The notes under the pieces were generated by a model that was not told the DNA's origin, ran no database searches, and worked only from the letters and a program-made list of their open reading frames with translations. This document shows positions 1-9,064 of a stretch of DNA of 64,000 bases, one piece after another. Made by a program: the position numbers and the translations under genes. The DNA is taken from assembly GCA_958298945.1 (NCBI GenBank), contig OY282608.1, positions 19,941,933-20,005,932 of the forward strand, written 5' to 3'. Every line of letters begins with the position of its first letter. The stretch's first letter is position 1. The stretch comes from Atherix ibis (Eukaryota > Arthropoda > Insecta > Diptera > Athericidae).

Positions 1-3000
1 CAACAAACCAACAAACCAACAAGCCAACAAACCAACAAGCCAACAAACCAACAAACCAACAAACCAAGTAACCAAAAAGCCAACAAACTAACAAACCAAC
101 AAGCCAACAAGCCAACAAACCAACAAACCAACAAAGCAACAAGCCAACAAGCCAACAAACCAACAAGCCAACAAACCAACAAATCAACAAACCAACAAGC
201 CAACAAACCAACAAACAAATAAACCAACAAACCAACAAACAAATAAACCAACAAACCAACAAACCAACAAACCAACAAACCAACAAACCAACAAACCAAA
301 AAACCAACAAACCAACAAACCAACAAACCAACAAGCCAACAAGCCAACAAACCAACAAACCAACAAACCAACAAGCCAACAAACCAACAAACCAACAAAC
401 CAACAAACCAACAAGCCAGCAAACCAACAAACAAATAAACCAACAAAACAACAAACCAACAAACCAACAAACCAACAAGCCAACAAACCAACAAACCAAC
501 AAACCAACAAGCCAACAAACCAACAAACAAATAAACCAACAAACCAACAAACCAACAAACCAACAAACCAACAAACCAAAAAACCAACAAACCAACAAGC
601 CAACAAGCCAACAAACCAACAAACTAACAAACCAACAAACGAACTAACCAACAAACCAACAAGCCAACACGCAAACAAACCAACAAACCAACAAACCAAC
701 AAACTAAGTAACCAACAAGCTAACAAACCAACAAACCAACAAGCCAACAAGCCAACAAACCAACAAACCAACAGACCAACAAACCAACAAACCAACAAAC
801 CAAAAAACAAACAAACCAACAAACCAACAAACCAACAAACCAACAAACCAACAAGCCAACAAGCCAACAAACCAACAAACCAACAAACCAACAAGCCAAC
901 AAAACAACTAGCCAACAAACCAACAAACCAACAAACCAACAAACCGAAAAACCAACAAACCAACAAGCCAACAAGCCAACAAACCAACAAACTAACAAAC
1001 CAACAAACGAACTAACCAACAAACTAACAAGCCAACAAGCAAACAAACCAACAAACCAACAAACCAACAAACTAAGTAACCAACAAGCCAACAAACCAAC
1101 AAACCAACAAGCCAACAAACCAACAGACCAACAAACCAACAAACCAACAAACCAAAAAACAAACAAACCAACAAACCAATAAACCAACAAACCAACAAAC
1201 CAACAAGCCAACAAGCCAACAAACCAACAAAACAACAAATCAACAAGCCAACAAAACAACTAGCCAACAAACCAACAAACCAACAAACCAAGTAACCAAA
1301 AAGCCAACAAACTAACAAACAAACAAGCCAACAAGCCAACAAACCAAGAAACCAACAAGCCAACAAACCAACAAACCAACAAGCCAACAAACCAACAAAC
1401 CGACAAGGCAACAAGCCAACAAACCAACAAACCAACAAACCAACAAACCAACAAGCCAACAAACCAACAAACCAACAAGCCAACAAACCAACAAACCAAC
1501 AAACCAACAAACCAACAAGCCAACAAGCCAACAAACCAACAAACCAACAAGCCACCAAACCAACAAACCAACAAAGCAACAAGCGAACAAACCAACAAAC
1601 CAACAAGCCGACAAACCAACAAACCAACAAGCCAAGAAGCCAACAAACCAACAAGCCAACAAGCCAACAAACCAACAAGCCAACAAGCCAACAAGCCAAC
1701 AAACCAACAAGCCAACAAGCCAACAAACCAACAAACCAGCAAACCAACAAACCAACAAACCAACAAACCAAAAAACCAACAAACCAACAAACTAACAAAC
1801 CAAGTAACCAAAAACCCAACAAATTAACAAACCAACAAGCCAACAAACCAACAAACCAAGTAACCAAAAAGCCAACAAACTAACAAACCAATAAGCCAAC
1901 AAGCCAACAAACCAACAAACCAACAAAGCAACAAGCCAGCAAGCCAACAAACCAACAAACCAACAAACCAACAAACCAACAAACCAACAAGCCAACAAAC
2001 CAACAAACCAACAAACCAACAAACCAAAAAACCAACAAACCAATAAACCAACAAACCAACAAACCAACAAACCAACAAACCAACAAGCAAACAAGCCAAC
2101 AAACCAACAAACCAACAAACCAACAAGCCAACAAACCAACAAGCCAACAAACCAACAAACCAACAAACCAAGTAACCAAAAAGCCAACAAACTAATAAAC
2201 CAACAAGCCAACAAGCCAACAAACCAACAAACCAACAAAGCAACAAGCCAACAAGCCAACAAACAAACAAACCAACAAGCCAACAAACCAACAAACCAAC
2301 AAACCAACAAGCCAACAAGCCAACAAACCAACAAACCAACAACCCAACAAGCCGACAAACCAACAAACCAACAAGCCAACAAACCAACAAACCAACAAAC
2401 CAACAAGCCAACAAGCCAAAAAACCAATAAACCAACAAGCCAACAAACCAACAAACGAACAAACCAACAAGCCAACAAACCATCAAGCCAACAAACCAAC
2501 AAACCAACAAACCAAGTAACCAAAAAGCCAACAAACTAACAAACCAACAAGCCAACAAGCCAACAAACCAACAAACCAACAAAGAAACAAGCCAACAAGC
2601 CAACAAACCAACAAACCAACAAGCCAACAAACCAACAAACCAACAAGCCAACAAGCCAACAAACCAACAAACCAACAAACCAACAAGCCAACAAACCAAC
2701 AAACCAACAAACCAACAAACTAAAAAACCAACAAGCCAACAAGCCAACAAACCAACAAACCAACAAGCCAACAAACCAACAAACCAACAAACTAAGTAAC
2801 CAACAAGCCAACAAACCAACAAACCAACAAACCAACAAACCAACAAACCAACAAGCCAACAAGCCAACAAACCAACAAACCAACAAGCCAACAAGCCAAC
2901 AAACCAACAAACCAACAAACCAAAAAACCAACAAACCAACAAACCAACAAACCAACAAACCAACAAACCAACAAGCCAACAAGCCAACAAACCAAAAAAC

Positions 3001-4294
3001 AAACAAACCAACAAGCCAACAAACCAACAAGCCAACAAACCAACAAACCAACAAACCAAGTAACCAAAAAGCCAACAAACTAACAAACCAAAAAGCCTAC
3101 AAGCCAAGAAACCAACAAACCAACAAAGCAACAAGCCAACAAGCCAACAAAGCAACAAAACAACAAGCCAACAAACCAAAAAATCAACAAACCAACAAAC
3201 CATCAAAACAACAAACCAACAAGCCAACAAGCCCACAAACCAACAAACTAATAAACCAACAAGCCAACAAACCAACAAGCCAACAAGCCAACAAGCCAAC
3301 AAACCAACAAACCAACAAACCAACAAACCAACAAACCAACAAGCCAACAAACCAACAAACCAACAAACCAACAAACCAACAAACGAACAAACCAACAAGC
3401 CAACAAACCAACAAGCCAACAAACCAACAAACCAATAAACCAAGTAACCAAAAAGCCAACAAACTAGCAAACCAATAAGCCAACAAGCCAACAAACCAAC
3501 AAACCAACAAAGCAATAAGCCAACAAGCCAACAAACCAACAAACCAACAAGCCAACAAACCAACAAAACAACAAACCAACAAGCCAACAAACCAACAAAC
3601 AAATAAACCAACAAACCAACAAACCAACAAACCAATAAACCAACAAACCAAAAAACCAACAAACCAACAAACCAATAAGCCAACAAGCCAACAAACCAAC
3701 AAACCAACAAGCCAACAAGCCAACAAACCAACAAACCAACAAGCCATCAAACCAACAAACCAACAAACCAACAAGCCAATAAACCAACAAACAAATAAAC
3801 CAACAAACCAAAAAACCAAGAAACCAACAAACCAACAAACCAACAAACCAACAAGCCAACAAGCCAACAAACCAACAAACCGACAAACCAACAAGCCAAA
3901 AACCAACAAGCCAACCAACCAACAAACCAACAAACCAAGTAACCAAAAAGCCAACAAACTAACAAACCAACAAGCCAACAAGCCAACAAACCAACAAACC
4001 AACAAGCAACAAGCCAACAAGCCAACAAACCAACAAACCAACAAGCCAACAACCCAACAAACCAACAAGCCAACAAGCCAACAAACCAACAAACAAATAA
4101 ACCAACAAACCAAAAAACCAACAAACCAACAAACCAACAAACTAACAAACCAACAAACCAACAAGCCAACAAGCCAACAAACTAACAAACCAACAAACCA
4201 ACAAGCCAACAAACCAACAAGCCAACAAACCAACAAACCAACAAACCAAGTAACCAACAAGCCAACAAACCAACAAGCCAACAAACCAACAAAC
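1..4294. repeat. 8-bp satellite array, left flank (AAGTAACC-bearing family)
   Basis: Uninterrupted tandem copies of CAACAAAC and its transition variant CAACAAGC, with scattered point variants (CAACAAAA, CGAACAAA, CAATAAAC). The + strand is almost pure A and C and the - strand G and T. This segment is marked by a variant AAGTAACC, often followed by AAAAAGCC, seen for example near 66, 706, 1289, 1803, 1859, 2172, 2513, 3058 and 3937. AACGAACTAACC (near 645 and 1010) and AAATAAACC also recur. No stretch departs from the repeat, so I see no gene here; open frames on either strand are readings of the repeat itself. It ends at the retrotransposon insertion. Confidence 0.97.
4290..4294. repeat. Target-site duplication, left copy (CAAAC)
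   Basis: The five bases before the 5' LTR equal the five bases after the 3' LTR (9060-9064). A 5-bp duplication fits Ty3/gypsy integrases. In a simple repeat a short match could be chance, but 5 bp is also the length whose removal puts the two flanks back in perfect 8-bp register, which supports it independently. Confidence 0.88.
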
Positions 4295-4301
4295 TGTAAT
4301 G

Positions 4302-4321
4302 TGACATTAGAAGCAATGTCA
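4302..4321 (+). promoter_or_regulatory. Inverted repeat near the 5' LTR edge
   Basis: TGACATT (4302-4308) and AATGTCA (4315-4321) are perfect inverted copies around a 6-nt spacer, starting 8 bases inside the LTR. The same structure is at 8894-8913. The only substitution between the LTRs falls in the spacer. It could be an integrase or transcription-factor binding site, or an RNA hairpin; the role is not known from sequence. Confidence 0.5.
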
Positions 4322-4403
4322 TCAAAAAAATGAGATGGCCATGAGAAGGGCAACATTGCTGCATGTGATAGCTGACGTTCATTATTAAAAAAAAAATTAT
4401 ATT

Positions 4404-4409
4404 AATAAA
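4404..4409 (+). promoter_or_regulatory. AATAAA in the 5' LTR
   Basis: A canonical polyadenylation hexamer after an A-run. Only the 3' LTR copy (8997-9002) would normally be used to end the element's transcript. Confidence 0.45.
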
Positions 4410-4466
4410 GCTAATAATTTTATACTTAAATAATATGTTATTTTATTAATTCGCTTGCATATTACA

Positions 4467-4480
4467 TGGTGTCAGAAGGT
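4467..4480 (+). other. Primer-binding site, tRNA-Leu-like
   Basis: TGGTGTCAGAAGGT follows the LTR with no gap. It starts with TGG, complementary to the CCA end of a tRNA, as expected for minus-strand priming. The first 12 bases would pair with a tRNA ending CTTCTGACACCA, which from memory is the 3' end of some insect tRNA-Leu; the primer identity is therefore tentative. Confidence 0.75.
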
Positions 4481-4562
4481 AAAAAATAAAATTCCCGCGA
4501 AGTTTCACGGATTTAATTAATTTATCGGATATTTTTGCCAATTTCATCGGAACACATTGAAA
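4481..4562 (+). other. 5' leader between the primer-binding site and gag
   Basis: About 80 AT-rich nucleotides with no open frame of note. In this family such a leader usually holds the RNA packaging and dimerisation signals, but no specific motif is recognisable. It ends in GAAA before ATGG, so the gag start codon has A at -3 and G at +4, a good eukaryotic initiation context. Confidence 0.6.
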
Positions 4563-6227
4563 ATGGGTGATACACGGAAAAATTTGCGAGAGCTGGATTG
4601 TTCAAATTTGTCATCGGATTGGAAAAATTGGAAACGAGATTTTCGCATCTACATGATAGCAAACGACAAAGAGACTAAGTCGGAAGTAAAGAAAATTTCA
4701 ATTTTTCTATGGTTAATCGGAACAAAAGGTGCAAACATTTACAACACGTTGTTTCCAAATGATGGTTCGCAAAATTCATTGCTGGGTACAGTCACAACAC
4801 AACGAGTGGTACCAGCAGATGGCGATGTAGCAGAGCACACGGAAGATGTAACAACACAGCGTACATTGGACGATGTTTTGACGGCATTTGATTATCATTG
4901 TCTGCCACAAAAGAATGTGACAATGGAATCGTACATATTTAATAACATGATGCAAAAGGAACGTCAACCGTTCAGTGAATTTTTAACTGAGCTTCGTGCT
5001 CAAATAGAACGTTGTGACTTCGAAATTGAAGGGAAATCGTACGAAGATCGAATGTTGCGTGATCGTATTATCACTGGGGTTTTCGACAAGAAACTGCAAC
5101 TCAAGTTGCTAGATGGACGTGACGAAAAATTGGACCGAGTGATCGACATTTGCAAAACATTCGAATCGGCAAATGTTAACAAGGGAATTTTGGCATCAAA
5201 ACAAACGATCTCAGCGCTGTCATTGGTGGAAAACAAAGAAATCGATTCAATTAACGCAATTAATGCAACCAATAGGCGTTTTTGCTTCAACTGTGGTGGT
5301 GATTGGAAACCAGATCACAAAAGCAAGTGTCCAGCCAGGGATTTCACGTGCCAATGCGGAAAAAAGGGTCATTTTCGTCGGATGTGTCGCAAAACAAACA
5401 AGACGAACAAGTCGGGCGCAACTACATCGGAATCGAATGCAAATGGAAAATCACGGATTGACAATGTTCACTGGAGTTCGCTATCAGGTAAAACGACTAA
5501 AATACACCGGAAATTAACGACTAAGTTACTTAATGTTAAGAATCATATGTTTAGAATAAATTCATTGGGACGACAAAAGACACGTTGGACTAAGGCATAC
5601 CGAATAGGGAATAAGCTAGTTAAATTCAAAATCGATACAGGAGCGGACGTCAACTGTGTTCCATTGAAAATTGTCAAGGAATTAAAATTAAAAATGAGCC
5701 ATGAGCAAAATGACTTTCATGTATTTGATTATAGTAATAATAAAGTTAACATTTTTGGTATTGTCGAAATTAAATTTATTGATTCGAAATCTAATATGGA
5801 AAGATTAGCGGAATTTGTAGTCGTTGATAACGCATTTGAACCGATACTCGGACTTGATACATGCATTGAGTTTGAACTGATTAAGCGATTGGATATTGAC
5901 TCGATTGAATTCTTGGATAAACAGGAAAGATTTGTAAGTGAAAATAACGATGTATTCACTGGACTTGGAAAAATTCCTGGAAAAATTACCATACACTTAC
6001 AAGAAAATGCAAAGCCAGTCGTGCATTATCGTAAACGTTTCCCGGACACAATAGTTAAAAAACTCAAGCCAAAACTTGATGAGATGGTTAAAAATGGAAT
6101 CATTTCACGTCTTACCCAACAGACTGGGTTAACAATTTACAAGTGGTGGAAAAACCAAATGGTGATTTACGGATTTGCTTGGATCCAAAACCACTTAATA
6201 AGTGCCTTAAGCGCGAACATTTTTTGA
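4563..6227 (+). CDS. Gag - aspartic protease - start of reverse transcriptase (cut short by frameshift)
   Basis: A 554-residue frame giving the structural Gag protein and the first enzymes of a mag-like Ty3/gypsy polyprotein. I start it at the ATG at 4563, in strong initiation context; the frame extends only two codons upstream, to a TTG. Residues about 1-225 look like capsid. Residues 241-275 hold two zinc knuckles: C241-X2-C244-X7-H252-X3-C256 and C263-X-C265-X4-H270-X4-C275; the second has one residue instead of two between its first cysteines. The retropepsin active site is DTGAD at 358-362, with a later ILG (in PILGLD) typical of the protease end. From about residue 465 the N-terminal RT region begins (LGKIPG, KPVVHYRKR). 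Homology to RT is lost after residue 518, and the last 36 residues are an out-of-frame tail. The rest of pol continues in the -1 frame from about 6115. The assignment to gag-protease-RT is firm; the subfamily is inferred. Confidence 0.93.
   Translation: MGDTRKNLRELDCSNLSSDWKNWKRDFRIYMIANDKETKSEVKKISIFLWLIGTKGANIYNTLFPNDGSQNSLLGTVTTQRVVPADGDVAEHTEDVTTQRTLDDVLTAFDYHCLPQKNVTMESYIFNNMMQKERQPFSEFLTELRAQIERCDFEIEGKSYEDRMLRDRIITGVFDKKLQLKLLDGRDEKLDRVIDICKTFESANVNKGILASKQTISALSLVENKEIDSINAINATNRRFCFNCGGDWKPDHKSKCPARDFTCQCGKKGHFRRMCRKTNKTNKSGATTSESNANGKSRIDNVHWSSLSGKTTKIHRKLTTKLLNVKNHMFRINSLGRQKTRWTKAYRIGNKLVKFKIDTGADVNCVPLKIVKELKLKMSHEQNDFHVFDYSNNKVNIFGIVEIKFIDSKSNMERLAEFVVVDNAFEPILGLDTCIEFELIKRLDIDSIEFLDKQERFVSENNDVFTGLGKIPGKITIHLQENAKPVVHYRKRFPDTIVKKLKPKLDEMVKNGIISRLTQQTGLTIYKWWKNQMVIYGFAWIQNHLISALSANIF
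6092..6227 (+). other. Frame overlap containing the RT frameshift
   Basis: Both the gag-side frame and the pol-side frame are open here. The pol frame has a stop at 6089-6091 and the gag frame stops at 6225-6227. Protein similarity passes from one frame to the other between about 6111 and 6125, inside the conserved start of RT. The shift is -1 and corresponds to a net loss of one base modulo three. Gag-pol frameshifts programmed by retroelements lie at the gag-protease or gag-pol border, not inside RT, so I read it as a lesion or a sequence error. There is no homopolymer slippery site at this point. Confidence 0.85.
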
Positions 6228-8812
6228 TTCCAACCATCGATAATTTTACTTCGGAATTAGCTAACAAAAAATTATTCACGGTTTTGGATTGTTCAAATGG
6301 ATTTTGGCAATTGGAATTGGACGAAAAGAGTTCAGAACTGACAACGTTCATGACACCCTTTGGTCGTTACAAATTCGAAAGACTTGCTTTTGGATTGAAC
6401 GTTTCACCGGAAATGTTTCAAAGACGTATGATACAGATATTCGGTGACATACCTGGCGTCTTTGTTTACTTCGATGATATTGGAATCCTAGCATCGAACG
6501 AAGAGGAACATGATAAAATTTTGGCAATTGTTCTTGAGCGTGCACGCGTGAATAATGTTAAATTTAACTTGGAAAAAATGCAATATCGTAAATCGGAAGT
6601 AAAATTCATGGGTCATATCTTATTGGATGGTAAAATAAAACCGGTTGACAAGCACATTGAAGCGATTCTAAAGCTAAAAAAACCAACCGATAAACATGGT
6701 GTAATGCGCTTGTTGGGTCTTTGGAAGTATTTGGCAAAGTTTATTCCAAACCTGTCCAAGCTGACAGCAGAACTAAGAAGATTAACCGGAAAAGACATTC
6801 CTTTTGAATGGACGGAAAAACATGAGGCGGAACTTGAGAATTTAGTAAAAATCATTACATCGGACCCAATTTTAAAGGCATATGACCCGGAAAAGCCAGT
6901 TGTTATTCAGACTGATGCATCGAAAGATGGACTTGGATCAGTTTTGATGCAAGATGGTTATCCGATTGCATTTGCTTCTCGAACTCTTAGCAAATGTGAA
7001 CAGAGATGGGCGCAAATTGAAAAAGAACTTCTGGCTGTGGTTTTTGCATGTAAACGTTTCCATCATTTCATTTATGGGCGTGATTTCACTGTTGAGAGTG
7101 ATCACAAGCCGCTGGAAACATTGAATTTACGCGATATTGACGCTGTAACGCCAAGATTGCAGCGAATGTTCATGATGCTACTGAAATATTCGAAAATGGA
7201 CATTGTTTTCAAACCGGGAAAAAGCATGTTGGTAGCCGATTGTCTCTCTCGTGCTCAGTTGGCCACGATCTCGGAGGACACGGAATTGAGTGGAGTCATT
7301 CACACAGTAACCCGATCTGCTTGTGTGTCAAAGGATAATTACGATTACTACAAACAGATACTGGAATCGGATGAAAACCTTAAACGCGTGTGTGAATACG
7401 TAAGAAATGGTTGGCCTGAGTATCGAACTCTGAATGATTTTTGTCGGGAATTTCACAAACTTAAATCGGAACTCCACTTTGAAAGCGGATTACTGTTCAG
7501 ATATCATAGACTGGTGATTCCAACGGGATTTCAAGGAAAAATGACAAAATGGTTGCATGCACCACATCTTGGAATCGAAAAAACACTTGCAAGAGCCAGA
7601 ATGTTATACTTTTGGCCTGGAATGAATGCACAAATTAAAGACATGATTGTGTCATGTAATGTGTGTGAAAAATTTAAACGAAACAATCAAAAGGAACCAT
7701 TGGTTCAAGAAGTTAATCCAAAATATCCATATCACATTGCTTCTGTGGACTTGTTTGAATATGCGGGTCGTGATTTCATCTCAATTTTTGATGCATATTC
7801 AAATTTCTTAGTTGCGACTAAAGTAAATAACAAAACTTCTGGGCACATTATCGATATCTTTTGTTCTATTTTCAACATAATCGGATATCCATCGATAATA
7901 AAAAGTGATAACGTTCCGTTCAACTCAGCAGAGTTCGAAAAGTTTGCACGGAAATTTAATGTGCAATTCAAATATTCGAGTCCTCGATATCCACAAAGCA
8001 ATGGGCTGGCTGAGAAAGGAGTCGCCATTGCAAGGAACATTTTGAAGCGTTGTTATGAGACTAACAGCGTGGATCAGTTTCAATACAGAATCATGGAATA
8101 TAACACCACACCTGTCGCAAGCATGCAACTTACTCCATCGGAATTATTCTTCGGAAGATTGGTCAAAACAAAATTGCCAGTATCGGAACAATTACTGATC
8201 AGAAACAATATCAATGAAGAAATTATTCAAAAAAAAATTGACAAGAAAAAGGAAAAACAAAAGTATTACTATGATCGGAACGTAAAGTCGTTGCCGGCAT
8301 TAAGCCTGAGCGATTTAGTAATTTTCAAAAAGAATGGAAAAGAATGGCATTACGGAACAATTGTTGGAATAGTTAACGACCGCTCGTATATTATTAAGGA
8401 TTCATTCGACAATCATTTTAGACGTAATCGTAGGTTCATTGCCAAAACGAAGAATAAGGATTTTAGCGCTAGTGATCTAGTTTTTGAAGAAAATGTTAAG
8501 ACAGGGTACTTGCACAATTTGCCAGAAATTCAAATCGCAAAGCCAGTTGATCTCGGTGAGTCAAATGTTGGCGATAATCAGAATGGCAAAACTCCTATGA
8601 ATATTGTAATTGCGGATAAACCAGAGCTTCCAGTAGAGGTGGAAATTGACGATTATCATAATTCGTCTTCGGAATTTGAAACTGCTCGAATTGATGATTC
8701 AGATGCAAATATGGGCAGTGATGCAGAAGTCGTTCCAGAACCAGTGGTTCAGGACAGTTATAGAACGCGCAGTGGTCGTACTGTAAGACCACCGCAAAGA
8801 TATGGCTGGTGA
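6092..8812 (+). CDS. Pol: reverse transcriptase - RNase H - integrase (5' end in another frame)
   Basis: The frame is open from 6092, but pol-like sequence starts only near 6116 and no start codon of its own is evident, so it should be read as the continuation of the upstream frame. Counting from the valine codon at 6143 (889 codons to the TGA at 8810): RT spans about 1-195, with catalytic D49 and the YFDD box (D111, D112). RNase H follows, with D258, E295 and D320. The integrase zinc-binding region is H472, H475, C505, C508. Its catalytic core has D536, D589 and E624; D589 and E624 are 34 residues apart, and the usual SDNGPQF is here SDNVPF. After a lysine-rich stretch comes an RRNRR-containing tail, then a basic C-terminus ending RYGW. 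No chromodomain or envelope follows. All catalytic residues are intact, so the enzyme was active recently; the frame break at its 5' end is the only visible defect. Confidence 0.94.
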   Translation, partial: KWNHFTSYPTDWVNNLQVVEKPNGDLRICLDPKPLNKCLKREHFLIPTIDNFTSELANKKLFTVLDCSNGFWQLELDEKSSELTTFMTPFGRYKFERLAFGLNVSPEMFQRRMIQIFGDIPGVFVYFDDIGILASNEEEHDKILAIVLERARVNNVKFNLEKMQYRKSEVKFMGHILLDGKIKPVDKHIEAILKLKKPTDKHGVMRLLGLWKYLAKFIPNLSKLTAELRRLTGKDIPFEWTEKHEAELENLVKIITSDPILKAYDPEKPVVIQTDASKDGLGSVLMQDGYPIAFASRTLSKCEQRWAQIEKELLAVVFACKRFHHFIYGRDFTVESDHKPLETLNLRDIDAVTPRLQRMFMMLLKYSKMDIVFKPGKSMLVADCLSRAQLATISEDTELSGVIHTVTRSACVSKDNYDYYKQILESDENLKRVCEYVRNGWPEYRTLNDFCREFHKLKSELHFESGLLFRYHRLVIPTGFQGKMTKWLHAPHLGIEKTLARARMLYFWPGMNAQIKDMIVSCNVCEKFKRNNQKEPLVQEVNPKYPYHIASVDLFEYAGRDFISIFDAYSNFLVATKVNNKTSGHIIDIFCSIFNIIGYPSIIKSDNVPFNSAEFEKFARKFNVQFKYSSPRYPQSNGLAEKGVAIARNILKRCYETNSVDQFQYRIMEYNTTPVASMQLTPSELFFGRLVKTKLPVSEQLLIRNNINEEIIQKKIDKKKEKQKYYYDRNVKSLPALSLSDLVIFKKNGKEWHYGTIVGIVNDRSYIIKDSFDNHFRRNRRFIAKTKNKDFSASDLVFEENVKTGYLHNLPEIQIAKPVDLGESNVGDNQNGKTPMNIVIADKPELPVEVEIDDYHNSSSEFETARIDDSDANMGSDAEVVPEPVVQDSYRTRSGRTVRPPQRYGW

Positions 8813-8886
8813 AAATTGTAAAAGTTATTAGGAGTAGCCTAGTCCAAATTATTATTGTTACTAATTTAGACTTAAAGAAAAAAGCG
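8813..8886 (+). other. 3' untranslated stretch of the element
   Basis: 74 AT-rich bases between the pol stop and the 3' LTR. Apart from the purine tract at its end I see no feature. It is too short for an env gene. Confidence 0.8.
8874..8884 (+). other. Polypurine tract
   Basis: Eleven purines (AAAGAAAAAAG), followed by CG and then the TGTAAT of the 3' LTR. This is the expected plus-strand primer for reverse transcription. The two bases between tract and LTR are compatible with integrase trimming of the cDNA end. Confidence 0.8.
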
Positions 8887-8893
8887 TGTAATG

Positions 8894-8913
8894 TGACATT
8901 AGAAACAATGTCA
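8894..8913 (+). promoter_or_regulatory. Inverted repeat near the 3' LTR edge
   Basis: TGACATT (8894-8900) and AATGTCA (8907-8913) around a 6-nt spacer, as in the 5' LTR. Both arms are unchanged between the LTRs. Confidence 0.5.
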
Positions 8914-8996
8914 TCAAAAAAATGAGATGGCCATGAGAAGGGCAACATTGCTGCATGTGATAGCTGACGTTCATTATTAAAAAAAAAAATTATATT

Positions 8997-9002
8997 AATA
9001 AA
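8997..9002 (+). terminator. Polyadenylation signal AATAAA in the 3' LTR
   Basis: A canonical hexamer in the copy that would end the retrotransposon transcript, about 57 bases before the end of the LTR. No downstream GT-rich element is evident on the + strand, since the flank is A/C-only satellite. Confidence 0.55.
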
Positions 9003-9059
9003 GCTAATAATTTTATACTTAAATAATATGTTATTTTATTAATTCGCTTGCATATTACA

Positions 9060-9064
9060 CAAAC
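9060..9064. repeat. Target-site duplication, right copy (CAAAC)
   Basis: Identical to 4290-4294. From 9065 the 8-bp unit resumes exactly in the register that was left at 4294. Confidence 0.88.

Larger units (their letters stand above)
4295..4466 (+). repeat. 5' long terminal repeat, 172 bp
   Basis: Begins TGTAATGTG and ends CATATTACA, giving 6-bp inverted termini TGTAAT/ATTACA with the TG...CA ends typical of LTRs. It matches the 3' LTR throughout except G4313 (A at 8905) and a run of 10 A against 11 A. It should contain the promoter and transcription start, but I cannot point to a convincing TATA box. The LTR is short for gypsy elements in general; short LTRs are known in the mag lineage. 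Confidence 0.96.
4295..9059 (+). mobile_element. Ty3/gypsy LTR retrotransposon, mag-like, full length with broken pol
   Basis: A 4,765-bp element inserted in the satellite. In order it carries a 5' LTR (4295-4466), a primer-binding site at 4467, a 96-nt leader, gag-protease-RT(N) (4563-6227), RT-RNase H-integrase (6092-8812), a 74-nt 3' untranslated stretch with a purine tract (8874-8884), and a 3' LTR (8887-9059), flanked by CAAAC duplications. The domain order protease-RT-RNase H-integrase is that of Ty3/gypsy rather than copia. Short LTRs, no env, an integrase tail with an RRNRR motif and a C-terminus of the form RTRSGR...PP.RYG fit the mag-like lineage; that placement is from memory of the family, not from a search. 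The two LTRs differ at one base and one A-run length, so insertion is recent. A -1 shift in RT probably makes the copy dependent on others. Confidence 0.95.
8887..9059 (+). repeat. 3' long terminal repeat, 173 bp
   Basis: Same termini and sequence as 4295-4466 except A8905 for G4313 and one additional A in the A-run. It contains the transcript end of the element. Confidence 0.96.

Noticed and set aside
3184..4356. - strand frame that starts in the 5' LTR with a non-repeat peptide and runs into the satellite
   Set aside because: The same short peptide is read from the reverse of the 3' LTR. It is simply the antisense of the LTR joined to satellite.
6143..6145. GTG at 6143 as the true start of a separate pol protein
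   Set aside because: It lies inside conserved RT, similarity extends upstream of it, and eukaryotic initiation at GTG is unlikely. The frame is a continuation after a shift.
4776..8128. Several 60-115-codon frames antisense to gag-pol or in the third frame
   Set aside because: They overlap well-supported protein domains on the + strand and show no recognisable motif, so they are shadows.
8813..8886. An env gene (errantivirus or endogenous retrovirus)
   Set aside because: Only 74 bases separate the pol stop from the 3' LTR.
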